Positions 31,701 to 43,039 of a stretch of 64,000 nt of DNA are shown one piece after another. This DNA comes from Caenorhabditis elegans. Its lineage: Eukaryota > Nematoda > Chromadorea > Rhabditida > Rhabditidae. Made by a program: the position numbers and the translations under genes. The notes beneath the pieces are model-generated. The model made no database searches, was not told the DNA's origin, and worked only from the letters and a program-made list of their open reading frames with translations. How positions within the stretch are numbered: position 1 is the first letter of the stretch; each line of letters starts with the position of its first letter. The stretch covers positions 1,922,001 to 1,986,000 of the forward strand of contig NC_003279.8 in NCBI RefSeq assembly GCF_000002985.6, read 5' to 3'.

Positions 31701-34700
31701 AAAAATCTGGAAAATTAGAATAAAATACCATTTTTTTTAGCCAAAAATTCCGAAATTAATTTTTGAAAAATCTTAAAAAATCGAATGTTTTTCCTCAAAA
31801 ATTCAAAAAAATTTTTTTTTTTCTTTAAAAGTACATCCCAAACCCATTTTTTTTGTACATTCAAAAAATCAGATTTTTTTAATTAAAAAAAGATTTTGCA
31901 ACCATTTTTGCGGGGAAAATAGTTACATTTTCTTTGTAAAAAATTAAAAAAAAAAATATTTTTTGGCATAAAAAATTTTGAAAGTTTTGTTTAACAAGAT
32001 GGAAATGTTTTTTTTAATCAAAAAACGTGCCAAAAATTATTATTTTTTGGTAAAAAATCTGAAAAATTAGAATGAAATACCGATTTTTGACACAAAAATT
32101 CCAAAAAAAAAAAACATGTGAAAAATCTAGATTTAATTGTTTAAAAAATTGTACCAAAAATTAGAAAAATCGAATTTTTTTCTCAAAAATTCAATAAAAT
32201 TGGAATATTATATAAAACAAAACTATTTTTTCTTGTATATTCAAAAAAATAGAAAATGATTATTACTTAAAACACAAATGTCTGAGAATGCGTACTGCAC
32301 AACATATTTGACGCGCAAAATATCTCGTAGCGAAAACTACTGTAATTCTTTAAATTAATACTGTAGTGCTTGTGTAGATTTACGGGTTCGATGTTCGAAA
32401 TGCCCGTAAATCGACACAAGAGCCCTACAGTAGTCATTTAAAGGATTACTGTAGTTTTCGCTACGAGATATTTTGCGCGTCAAATATGTTGTGCAGTACG
32501 CATTCTCAGACATTTGTGTTTTAAGTAATAATCATTTTCTATTTTTTTGAATTTACAAGAAAAAATAGTTTTGTTTTATATAATATTCCAATTTTATTGA
32601 ATTTTTGAGGAAAAACATTCGATTTTTCTAATTTTTCAAAAAATAATTTCTCAATTTTTGGTACAATTTTTTTAACAATTGAATCTAGATTTTTCACTTT
32701 TTTTTGTTGGAATTTTTTGGGTCAAAAATCGGTATTTTATTCTGATTTTTCAGATTCTTTTCCACAATGATAATTTTTGGCTAAACTTTTTGATTAGAAA
32801 AAAGAAAACATTTCCATTTTTAACAAAACTTTTTTGCAAAAAATTGTGAATAATCGATTATTTATTCATTTTTTACAAAGAAAATGTAACTTTTTTCCCC
32901 GCAAAAATGGTTACAGAATCCTTTTTTTTTTATTAAAAAAAATCTAATTTTTTTAATTTTCAAGAAAAAAATCGTTTTCAGCTGTACTTTAAAGAAAAAA
33001 TAAAAAATGTTTTTTGATTTTTTTTTTTGGAAAAACATTCGATTTTTCTAATTTTCAAAAATTAATTTCTCAATTTTTTTGGGAATTTTTGAGTCAAAAA
33101 TCGGTACTTTATTCTAATTTTTGAGATTTTTTCCCAAAAAATAATAATTTTCTTTAAATTTTTGCTTTTTAAATTTTTGATTTAAAAAATTCCAATTTTT
33201 TGTGTTTTTTATTCAGAAAATTTGAAAATTCCGCTCGATTTCCAGCCCATTTCCAGCCTAAAATCGCACCTCCTGAAGAGCTTTTCGATCGTCGAGCGCC
33301 AAAATTTGAATATCATCAAAAACGTTGTTAGTCGACTCGAATTCATGTAGAGAATGTACCATTGCACTTGTATTCGATACAGATGGTTTTGTTGATGATG
33401 ACGTCATTGATGGGTTGGAGTTTACTGGACATGGTACAAGCACATTCTGGAATTGAAATCGAAGATTATTTTGGAATTAAAAAAAAAATTTTTTTGAATT
33501 TTTAGGAAAAATTAGGTGAATTATGAAATATTTTTCTGAAAGTTTTTAAAAAATTGGGTGGGCGGAAAACGATTTTTTCCGGCAAATCGGCAAACCGGCG
33601 AATTGGCAAATTGCCGGAATTAAAAATTTCCGGCAAATCTGATATCTGGCAAACGGCACACCGGCAATTTGCCGAAAATGAAAATTTCCGGCAAATCGGC
33701 AAATTGCCGGAATTGAAAATTTCCGGCAAATGGCCAAACCGGCATTTGCCGACAATGAAAATTTCCGGCAAATTGGCAAGTTGCCGGAATTGAAAATTTC
33801 CGGCAAATTTGATATCTGGCAAACGGCAAATCGGCAAATTGCCGGAATAGAAAATTTCCGGTAAATCGGCAATTTGCCGAAAATGAAAATTTTAGGCAGA
33901 TTGGCAAATTGCCGGAATTTTAGAATAAAAAATCCACATTTTTCCAGAATTTCCAAATTTTTTGGAATTTTTTTTAAATTTTGAATTTTAGGAAAAATCA
34001 GGTGAATTTTGAAATATTATTCTGAAGATTACAAAAATTTGAAAAAAAATTTTTTTTTTGAAATTTTGAATTTGAAGTGTGCAAAAAAGAATTGTAGGCA
34101 TTTTTTGTGTACAAATAAATTTTTTTTTAAATATTTTTTTTTTCAGTTTTCGCTAGAAAAAAACTTTGAAAATGAAGCCAAAAATTTGAATTTTTTTCCG
34201 GCGAATCGGCAAATTGCCGGAATAGAAAATTTCCGGCAAATCGGCAATTTGCCGGAATTTTACATTAAATTTTTTTTTGAATTCCGGTTTTTTTTTTCAA
34301 AAAAAAATTGAATTATTAAATCGTTGGAATTCTATTTTTAATTAATCGTAAAAGGTTAAAAAACCTTTTTTTTTTTTTGGAAATTTCGAAGAATTTAAAG
34401 TTTTGAAAGAAAAAAAATGAATTTTTAAAGACTTTTTTTTTAATTTTTCGCTAGAAAAAAAACTTTGAAAAGTTTTTTTTATAGATTTTCACAAAAAAAT
34501 CCACATTTCCGTCAAATCGGCAAACGGCAAATTTTCCAGAATTTCAAGATTTTTTGGAGTTTTTTTAATTTTGAATTTTAGGAAAAATTAGGAGAATTTT
34601 GAAATATTATTCTGAAAATAAAAAAAATTTGTAAAATTTTTTTTTTTTTTTAATTTTGAATTTGCAGTATGCAAAAACAATTTGTAGGCATTATTGTGTA

Positions 34701-36453
34701 CAATTTGAAAATTTTTTTTTTCATTTTTCGCTAGAAAAAACTTAGAAAATGAAGCCAAAAATTTGAATTTTTTTTTGCCGGAATTGAAAATTTCCGGCAA
34801 ATCGGTAAATTGCCGGAATTAGAATTTCCGCAATTTTTCCAGATTTCCAGCCAACTTGTTGTACCTGAGAAAGTACATCATCATATCCACTGACACTTTG
34901 TCTCGATTCTGACGTTCTCACTTCTCCGCTATTCTTATTCCCTCCTGGAGGTGAAGCAGTTGTTGTTGTTTTTGTGCTCGTGGAGTCCAATACAATCGGC
35001 TCATTTTGTTTATCAAATTGTTCACGGGCTCGGGTTTCGGCTTCGAATGAATACTGCAAATTTTGATTGATTGTTCAAAACGTATCGAATTTTGTTTATT
35101 TTTTTCGTAAATTAATTGGAGATTATTATATAAATATTTAGAGAACAATGGGGGGGGGTACGGTAGGAGAAAAGCGAAAAATTCAGAATTTTTTTTCGGC
35201 AAATCGGCAAAAATTGCCGGTTTGCCGATTTGCCGGAAATGTTCAATTCCGCCAATTTGCCAATTTGCCGGAAATTTTCATTTTCGGCAAATTTGCCGGA
35301 AAATTTCAATTCCGGCAATTTGATAATTTGCAAAAAATGTTCAATTCCGGCAATTTACCGATTTGCCGGAAATCTTCCATTTCGGCAATTTGCCGATTTG
35401 CCGGAAATGTTCAATTCCGGCAACTTGCCGACTAGCCGGAAATGTTTGATTCCGGCAAGTTGACGACTTGCCGGAAATGTTTGATTCCGGCAGTTTGCCG
35501 ATTTGCCGGAAATTTTCAATTCCGACAGTTTGCCGATTTGCCGGAAATTTTCAATTTCGACATTTTGCCGATTTGCCAAATTTTTGGCAGTTTTTTCTAG
35601 CGAAAAATGAAAAAAAATTTTTTAATTGTACACAAAAATGCCTACAAATTGTTTTTGCATACTGCAAATTCAAAATTTCAAAAAAAAACATTTTACAAAT
35701 TTTTTTTATTTTCAGAATAATATTTCAAAATTCACCTAATTTTTCCTAAAATTCAAAATTAAAAAAACTCCAAAAGATCTTGAAATTCTGGAAAATTTGC
35801 CGGTTGCCGATTTGCCGGAAATTTTCAATTCCGACAGTTTGCCAATTTGCCGAATTGCCGGAATTGAACGTTTGCCGCCCCATGAGTTGCATCACATTTT
35901 AGCAAATTGAAATTAAATTTTTTTCGGCAAATCGGCAAACCGGCAAGTTGCCGATTTACCGATTTTGTCGAAAAATTTTTTTTTTGCCAATTTGCCGGAA
36001 ATTTTGCCGATTTTAGCAAACTAAAATGTTTTTTTTTCAAAATTTCAAAAATCCAAACCTCAAATTTCGTGAATCTCAAATCTGGAATCTGAATAAAATC
36101 CACGTTGATATTGCGTGTTGGATAGAATTTTCGGCTTATATCCATCGGTATATCCTTGATGTAATCTGTAATTTTTTATTGATTTTTGGATTTTTTTTCA
36201 AAATTTCGTTATTTTCCGAGAAATTCTAGAATTCTACGTGGATTTTCGAACTTTTCGCTGAAATTTTTGTGTTTAACAGTTATTTTATCATTTTTCTTCA
36301 CATTTTGAACGTTTTTGAAGGTTTTTAGCCAATTTTTTCCAATTTTTAAATTATTTTTTCCAGTAATAATGTTTTTCCGGCAATTTTTTTAAATTTCCGC
36401 ATTAAAAATCAATAATTAACCAACTCACCATGAAAAACATCGTTAAAACTCAT
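28773..36453 (-). CDS. UBAP1-like ESCRT-I subunit
   Basis: Seven exons read leftwards: 36453-36429, 36165-36059, 35053-34865, 33446-33270, 31624-31349, 29234-29130, 28907-28773, joining in frame into 337 aa. The N-terminus (MSFNDVFHDYIKDIPMDIS, then FEYSFEAETRAREQFDKQ) resembles the UMA domain of UBAP1, which ends YDFSLEKKTIEWAEE. Exon 4 has FDDIQILALDDRKALQEVL, matching the conserved UBAP1 segment FDNLELKTIDEKEEL. The C-terminal third looks like the solenoid of overlapping UBA domains: LLTKGYRADIVEKAL, the exon 6 helices, and LLKMGFPRPQIFEAVAVEKG ending near the stop. UBAP1 is an ESCRT-I subunit that binds ubiquitinated cargo at endosomes. The middle is Ser/Thr/Gln/Asn rich and low complexity. 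Exon 5 uses an unusual acceptor (TTTTTTGGAG). It is divergent from the NICE-3 gene. Confidence 0.85.
29497..30085. repeat. Palindrome (family 5) in UBAP1-like intron 5
   Basis: Arms of about 270 bp with GAGAGTACCGAAATCTGAGG and CCTCAGATTTCGGTTCTCC ends, centred near 29790. Further inverted AT-rich flanks (TATTTCAGTAAAATTTAGAT) extend it on both sides to about 29400-30190. Confidence 0.8.
30285..30605 (-). pseudogene. Partial copy of UBAP1-like exon 5 and its flanking intron
   Basis: 30285-30605 repeats 31080-31395 at a spacing of about 790 bp. The right end (30572-30605) carries the last coding triplets of exon 5 (MRCLPKSRL on the minus strand), but the splice donor is lost: CGATTA runs into CAGAAAA instead of GTTCATGTATGA. 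It is a decayed tandem fragment. Confidence 0.7.
31690..33140. repeat. 1.45-kb palindrome filling UBAP1-like intron 4
   Basis: Centred at about 32395 on a family 2 palindrome (32267-32526), with AT-rich arms continuing outwards through TGCGGGGAAAATAGTTACAT (31910) and its inverse near 32900. A further directly oriented partial arm lies at 30640-30990 on the far side of exon 5. Confidence 0.8.
33550..33935. repeat. hAT-like CCGGCAAATTGCC cluster
   Basis: In UBAP1-like intron 3. Starts GGGTGGGCGGAAAACG, a degraded left terminus, and includes two CAAATnTGATATCTGGCAAAC segments. Confidence 0.75.
33940..34800. repeat. Duplicated AT-rich segments flanking UBAP1-like exon 3 (left)
   Basis: 33975-34215 and 34555-34760 are direct copies sharing AATTTTGAAATATTATTCTG, AACAATTTGTAGGCAT and TTTTTCGCTAGAAAAAA. 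Both are in inverse orientation to 35580-35790, on the other side of exon 3 (34865-35053). Confidence 0.7.
35185..36005. repeat. hAT-like array plus inverted AT-rich segment (right of exon 3)
   Basis: 35185-35578 is an array of about twelve CCGGCAAATTGCC units. 35580-35790 is the inverse of 34555-34760. 35795-36005 is more hAT-like sequence with a GTTTGCCGCCCCATGAG terminus near 35870. It occupies UBAP1-like intron 2. Confidence 0.75.
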
Positions 36454-36706
36454 TTCGCAATGCGAAAAAACCAAAAACCGACCGCGAAATGGCGACGAAA
36501 ACTGCAAAAATGACGTTGCGAGAAAATGAGAAAAACGGGAATTGTGTGCGGCGGTGTTGCGCAACGGTGTGCGGCGGCCTTGCAGTTGGGGGCGGGGCCT
36601 GGAGAAAAAATCTCATCGATTTTAGCGCTTTTAAATTGATTTTCTCGATTTTTCGTCGGAAAATTTTCATTTTTTGTGATTATTTTTTAAATTTAAAAAA
36701 TTTCAG
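36454..36706. promoter_or_regulatory. Bidirectional promoter between UBAP1-like and NICE-3 genes
   Basis: 253 bp separate the two divergent start codons. The stretch 36475-36605 is much richer in G, C and CpG than its surroundings (GTGCGGCGGTGTTGCGCAAC) and contains a GC-box-like GGGGGCGGGGCC at 36589. Confidence 0.65.
36697..36706 (+). promoter_or_regulatory. Candidate SL1 trans-splice acceptor at the NICE-3 start
   Basis: AATTTCAG ends at 36706, directly before the ATG at 36707, which is typical of nematode genes trans-spliced right at the start codon. Confidence 0.6.
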
Positions 36707-39700
36707 ATGCGAATCTTCGTTTTTGATGGGACCAGCGTCATCTACGTGTGCGCCGTAATTATTCTGGTGATTCATTTAACTGGAAATTTGTGGAAATTAG
36801 TGGAAATTTGTAAAAATTCCAATGCGAAACTAAGAAACAATGAAGCTTTATCGATTACTAATGTTTTATCAACGTTTTAGAATCAAAAAAATGTCAAAAA
36901 TAACCAAAAAATGCGATATTTGCCTGCCTAAATAAACAACGAGTCATTGAAAAGGTCATGGGAACCGCTTTTATAGTGAAAACACCGATAAAAAGTCAAA
37001 TTTAACGTTAAAAAAGAGAATTTAAGCACTAAATTATGTTTAAAAGCTAAGAAATTTCATAAATTTCTCTCAAAAAACAGTTTTTCAGCTTTTTGCGCTG
37101 AAAAATTGCTTGAAAACTGATTTTCTACGCTAAATTTTTAATTTTTTTTTTGAAAAATTGGCTTTTAGAGGCATATTTTGATTGGAAAACAATTTTTCTA
37201 ATGAAAATATTTATTGCAAAGTTATTTTTTCCCTCAAAAACTCGAAAAAATCCGGAAAATTCACGCAAAAACGAATTTCTTCATTGGAAAATTCCAAAAA
37301 ATCACTAAAATATTGCATTTCAGATTCTAATATGGGTTGCAATTATCGGACAACGCCAAATTTGGAGACATCGGCACAATGTGGCACGGGTTCGGCCTCA
37401 GGTTGGCTGGTTTTTGGATTTTTAGTGGAAAAAAAGCGTTAAAAGCTTTTTTTTTTCGGCGAAAAAATATAAAAAACTGAGAAAATTGACGTTATAAGTG
37501 GTTCCGCTGAGCAATTTCCGAAAATAAAAGCTTTTTTTTGGAAATTTCAGTGATTTTCAGAGATTTTGCAACTATATAACATGAAATAGGCAAAATTATA
37601 AAAAATTTAAATTTATTCGAAAAAAATGGAAATTTTCAGAAAAATCTCAATTTTTAGAAAAATCTAGAAATTTTCAGAAAAATATGGACATTTTTAGACA
37701 AAAATTTTTCAGGAAAATCTTATTTTTTATAAAAAAAACTTTTTTTTTCTCCAGAAAAACTCAATTTTTCAGGAAATTTTCAATTTTTTAAAGAAAAATA
37801 TGGAAATTTTCAGAAAAAATCTCTTTTTCTTTTAAACAAAACCTCCATTTTTCAGAAAAATCCCAATTTTTTCAAAGAAAAATCTTTTTTTTTTCAGAAA
37901 AACTGGAATTTTTCAGAAAAATCTTATTTTTTATAGAAAAAAAACTTTTTTTTTCTCCAGAAAAAGCTCAATTTTTCAGGAAATTTTCAATTTTTTAAAG
38001 AAAAATATGGAAATTTTCAGAAAAATCTCAATTTTTTTTTTCAAAAAAATTTTTGAAAAAAACCTCAGTTTTTTCAAAAAAATATGGAAATTTTTTCGAA
38101 AAAACCTCAATTTTTTCAAAAAAAATATGGAAACTTTTTCGAAAAAACCTCAATTTTTTTTCAGAAAATAAGAATTTTTTCAGAAAAATTTCAATTTTTT
38201 CCAGAAAAATCTCAATTTTTTCAATATTTTTTTCAATATGAATATTTCCAGGTATCCCTAAGCTCCCGAATATCTTCCAAAAAAGCCGTACTCCTCCGTG
38301 AAACTCAACTGGATACAGTAATGCGTCTTCGTTGCGAGAATCAAGCCCGTCTAACCGATTGTATTTCACTTCAATTCCGTCAGTTTTCTACTGAATTTGG
38401 CACGCTTAATGATATGTATACACGCTGTTCCGAGCTGTTTCCTTATGCATGATCTCTTAAAATTGAGATTTTTAAGAGTAAAAATCTGCATTTTTTTGTG
38501 TTTCCGTGTGTTTTTCCCTGCATGTTCTTTTCTGTTTTAAGCTGATTGAGATTTTTCTTTAAAAAATTGAGGTTTTTTTTCGGAAAAAAATTGAGATTTT
38601 TCGGAAAAAATCCCATGATTTTTCTAAAAAAATTGAGATTTTTCTTTAAAAAATTGAGATTTTTTTTGAAAAATGCCAGATTTTTAGTAGTAAAAATCTG
38701 CATTTTTCTGTGTTTCTGTGTTTTTCCCTGCATGTTTTGTTTTAACCCTTTTTATTTGCATGTATTCTAATATAAATGTGTCCCTTCTTTTTCCTATTAA
38801 TTGTCCTGTAATCTTGTGTCTGTGTGCGTTTTTATGTAATTTTTTGAAAAAAATTGAGATTTTTCTTTAAAAAAAGTTGAAATTTTTCTGAAAAAATTGA
38901 TATTTTTCTAAGAAAATTTGAGATTTTTCTGGCAAAAATTACTCAACCCGGTACTCATCCTATAAATAAATAAATATTCAAAATTTTCGATTTTTTAGCA
39001 AAAAAAATTTTGGATAAATCGATTTTTTTGGATATTTCTTGAAACTCAAAATTTAAGATTTTAAAATTTAAACTCATCATTCTTTTTTTCTGGAAAATTG
39101 TGAATTTAGTCCTAAAATACCTGAATTTTCAGGTTACTGGTAGTTTTTTTTTTTTTGGAAAGTCCAAAAATGCTCAGAAACGTAAATTTTTGTAAATGTT
39201 GGATTTTCTGACTTTTTTCAAAAAAAAAAATTGAGATTTTCTTATTCATTTTTTGAAGCCAAATTCAATGCTCCAAAAATTTAAACTAAAAATAAAAAAC
39301 TCTGAATTTTTATACTTTTAGATATCTAATAAAATTAGAAAATTTTTGTAATTTAATTTGCAGGAAAATCTCAATTTTTTTTTCCAGAAAAACCTGGAAT
39401 TTTTCAGAAAAATTGTAATTTTTTCAGAAAAAAAATCTCTTTTTTATTCTGAAAAATCTGGAAATTTTCAGAAAAAAAAGTGTAAAACCTTGAATTTTTC
39501 TGGATATTTTATATTATAAATCTAGATCTTTTTTTAATCTTTAAAAAAAATCAATTTTTTAATTTTTTTCTAAATTTCGTCTTAATTTTTCCTGCATTTT
39601 CTGTTTTTTTTTTTTCAAATTTTCCATTCTTTTTTCAGACGGAGAAAAGCCATACGTACACCGAATGATTGCAGTTGATGAAGTAACACTGGAAATTGAC

Positions 39701-42700
39701 GGACAATTGAATCGAATCGAAGGAGCCGTTCAACGACAAGCCGGCGAATCGACATATTCGTATTTAAAAAGAATACGCGAAAAAGTGCCATCAATTCCGC
39801 TGAATTTAGTGCATCGAATAGCTTTTCTGCAGGAATCCGCCAGATTTAGACCCGAAAAATTCGATGTTGAACAAGTTATGGAACTACGATCATTGCTTAA
39901 TCAATTTTTGAGAATGTAAGGGGAAATTTCGGTTTTTTTGGGAAAAAAAGTGGAAAATTGTAGAAAAGTTCATTTTTACATTTTTTTTTTGTTCGGATTA
40001 AAAACTTTGAAGTTCGGATCAGGGGTGAAAAATTGATTTGGCGACAAATTCAGCAAATCGGCAAATTGTCCGTTTGCCGATTTGCCGGATATCAGATTTG
40101 CCGGAAATGTTTAGAGGGATTTTTTATAAGACGGAATCACTTAAAACTGCGCATTTTTCATTTTTTCCGTTATTTCTACGCAAATCGGCAAATTGCCGGA
40201 ATTGAAATTTTTCCGGCAACTCGACAAATTGCCGGAATTGAAATTTTTCCGGCAACTCGACAAATTGCCGGAATTGAAATTTTTCCGACAAATCGGCAAA
40301 TTGCCGGAATTGAAATTTTCCGGCAAATCGGCAAATTGCTGGAATTGACATTTTCCGGCAAATCGGCAAATTGCCGGAATTTAAATTTTTCCGGCAAATC
40401 GGCAAACGGGCACATTCATGACTTTTGATTTTTAGCGCCTAAATTCGGTTTTCAATTTTAAAAAAAAAATCGAAAATTTTTCGTTTTTCCGATATTTCGA
40501 AAATAATTTCGATTTTTCAAAAAAAATTAGCTCCTTCTACTTTAAGGAAATTTTTATGTTTTTTTCTCATCAATTTAAACAAAATTAGATTAAATATCAT
40601 ATTTTATGGTTAATTTTCTGAATTTTTTTTTTCGAATTTTCAGAAAATTCGAAAAATCAAAAATTTTCAAAAAAAAAAAAATCAAAAAAAAAATGCGTAT
40701 TGCACAACATATTTGACGCGCAAAATATCTCGTAGCGAAACTACTACAGTAATCCTTTAAATGACTACTGTAGCCGCTTATGTCAATTTACGGGCCCGGA
40801 TTTCAAAAAAATAAATAGTTTTCATTCCGAAAATCGAGCCCATAAATTGACCCACAAGCGAGCTACAGTAGTCATTAAAAGAATTACTGTAGTTTTCGCT
40901 ACGAAATATTTTGCGCGTCAAATATGTTGTGCAATACGCATTCTCAGGAATTTTGTGTTCCCGTAATATATTTGCTCTAAAATATTAAAATTTCAAACTC
41001 CAAATCGAAAATTTTTGTGGAAAATTCAAATGTTTTAAACTTGTTCTTAGATTTATAAAGTTTTGAACTTTGTTCTACTATTAAAATTAGAAATATTTAA
41101 TTAAATCAAAAAAATATCTGAAATTTTCAATTTTCAGACTCTCCGCCGAGTACGATTCACTTTCCGATGAGCCGGATATGGCTGCTCCTCGTGGAGTAAT
41201 TGCATCATTTTATCAATTCGGACAAAAAATTATGCCGAATAATTCTGGATCAAAAAGGAGAAGAAATAAATTTGGTGGCAGTGATGGTAAGGGTCTCGCC
41301 ACGCCAATTTGTGTGCTATGCGCCTTTAAAACAAGCATGATGACAGTTTTTTTCTGTTATGGCTGATGATTTTTTTTTCTAGTTTTGTGAATTTAGAGGA
41401 AAAACATTGAGGAATTTAATATAAATTTTCAAAATTTTGAAAAAAAATTTTAAATTAATTTCAATGAAGCTTAATGGATTTATTGTCAGAAAAATATATT
41501 TACAGGAATTTAAAGTTGTAAAAAATTTTCAACAAAAACTAATAATTTTCGGGGAAATATTTGAAAAAAATCTAGAAAAATTAACAAATTTTTATTTAAA
41601 AAAATTTTCCAAAACTGTCCATTTTTCGAAATTTCGAAATTAAAACATTTTTTTTTTAATTTCAACAAAAATCTAATTTTCAGTACGAATTTTAGAAAAA
41701 ATTGGAATTTCTTAAAATTAAAAAATTGAACATTTCTGTGTTCATATTCGCCTTTGGTCCTTTTTTCAAAAAAAATTTGAAAAAAAATTTTTTTAGCCAA
41801 AAGTTTTTAATTACTTTCAATGAAGCTTAATAGATTTTTTGTCAGAAAAATATATTTACAGGAATTTACAATTTTTGAAATAATAATTTTCGGTAAAAAA
41901 TTTAAATATCAGAATTTTTCTTGTCAACGTTAATCTTTAAAATTAGTTTTTTTAAAAATCAATTTTGAATTTTTTCTAAAATTTGTATTTTTGAAATAGT
42001 TTTTTTCCCAATTCTACTCCAAATATACTCAACATTTTGGTAATTTTTTGAGAAAAATTTTTCGAAATAAAAACAATTATTTAAATTTTCAACTAAAATC
42101 TAATTTTCAGTAGGAATTTTAATTTAAAAAAAAAATGGAACTTATAAAAATTTTTTAATAACTTTTTTAGTTTTTTTTTTTATTCGCCTTTAGGTTTTTT
42201 TTTTCGAAAAAAAATTGGAAAAATTAACACATTTTTATTAAAGGTGGTGTAGTCGAATTTTTATCGCTTTATTAGACTCAAAATTGTCTGAAAACCACGA
42301 ATTTCATAATAAAACTTCTTGAAAACTTCTCAAAAATAAGTTATGGCGGCTCAAAAAATGGCCTAAAATTAGTTAAAATTTGAAATTTGACCGACTTGTC
42401 AAGCGACTGGAAACTTTTTTTTTTTGAAATGACCGTCAAATTTTGAGTATATAATTTATTTATCTTGCGTTTTCAACTTCATTGAGGTAATTTTTTACCA
42501 AATCTCGCCGTCCATCGACTTTAAAAAACTTAAATGAAGTTGAAAACGTAAGATAATTACATTTTATACTCAAAATTTGACGGTGATTTCCAAAAAAAAT
42601 AGTTTCCAGCCGCTTGACAAGTCTATCAAATTTCAAATTTTAACCAATTTTAGGCCATTTTTTGAGCCGAGATAACTTTTTTTGAGAAGTTTTCAAGAAG

Positions 42701-42972
42701 TTTCATTATGAAATTCGGTGTTTTCAGACAATTTAGAGTCTAATAAAGCAATAAAAAATTTCCAAAACCTTGCATAACTTTAAATCCTCAATACTAATAT
42801 CCAATTTAAGTTCCATACTCATCCATTTTCAGGCGTCCGTCTCCTTATGAAAGAACGTGAAGAGCAATTATCACTGTTATCACCGCTTGCCAGAGCATCA
42901 GCCGACTCACCGGCTCCAGCAGCTCATTTGAGACGACAATCGGATTCGCATTCAGCATTGTTACCACAATAA
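36707..42972 (+). CDS. NICE-3 / C1orf43 family membrane protein
   Basis: Exons: 36707-36766, 37324-37401, 38252-38378 (donor uncertain), 39639-39915, 41138-41286, 42833-42972; 276 aa in this model. Exons 1-2 encode a single N-terminal membrane segment followed by a basic stretch (IIGQRQIWRHRHNVARVRPQ), matching the start of human C1orf43 (LLFIFVKRQIMRFAMKSRRG). Exon 4 has QRQAGESTYSYLKRIREKVP, aligned with QGNQSCYNYLYRMKALD in that family. The C-terminus is Ser/Ala/Pro rich. The exon 3 donor must leave one base: CAATTCC|GTCAGT at 38378 fits, while a weaker donor at 38427 would add 16 codons. Function is poorly known; the human protein is linked to Golgi and mitochondria and to phagocytosis. 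It is divergent from the UBAP1-like gene. Confidence 0.78.
37540..38235 (+). repeat. Array of TTTTCAGAAAAATC repeats in NICE-3 intron 2
   Basis: About fifteen copies of TTTTCAGAAAAA or TTTTTCAGGAAAA at irregular 20-60 bp spacing. Each matches the nematode 3' splice consensus. The true acceptor follows at 38251. Related sequence on both strands continues in intron 3 (38560-38960 inverted, 39365-39480 direct). Confidence 0.75.
40019..40425. mobile_element. hAT-like element in NICE-3 intron 4
   Basis: Starts ATCAGGGGTGAAAAATTGAT and ends near AACGGGCACATTCATGAC. It contains the GAGGGATTTTTTATAAGACG core and eight CCGGCAAATTGCC units. Target duplications are not recognisable. Confidence 0.75.
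40690..40975. repeat. Palindrome (family 2)
   Basis: ATGCGTATTGCACAACATAT arms inverted around 40830, in NICE-3 intron 4. Confidence 0.8.
42238..42765. repeat. TTAAAGGTGG palindrome (family 3)
   Basis: Longer form with the internal CTTGCGTTTTCAACTTCATT segment, in NICE-3 intron 5, ending about 70 bp before exon 6. Confidence 0.8.
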
Positions 42973-43039
42973 CACACAATCATTTAATAATAGGAATGAT
43001 TTTTTTTTTCGGAAATTGGAATGTTAACTGGAAGCTAAA

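Noticed and set aside
38252..38452. Reading exon 3 of the NICE-3 gene through to the TGA at 38452 as a terminal exon
   Set aside because: It would drop the conserved YSYLKRIREK region encoded downstream. An alternative short isoform cannot be excluded, but no AATAAA follows.
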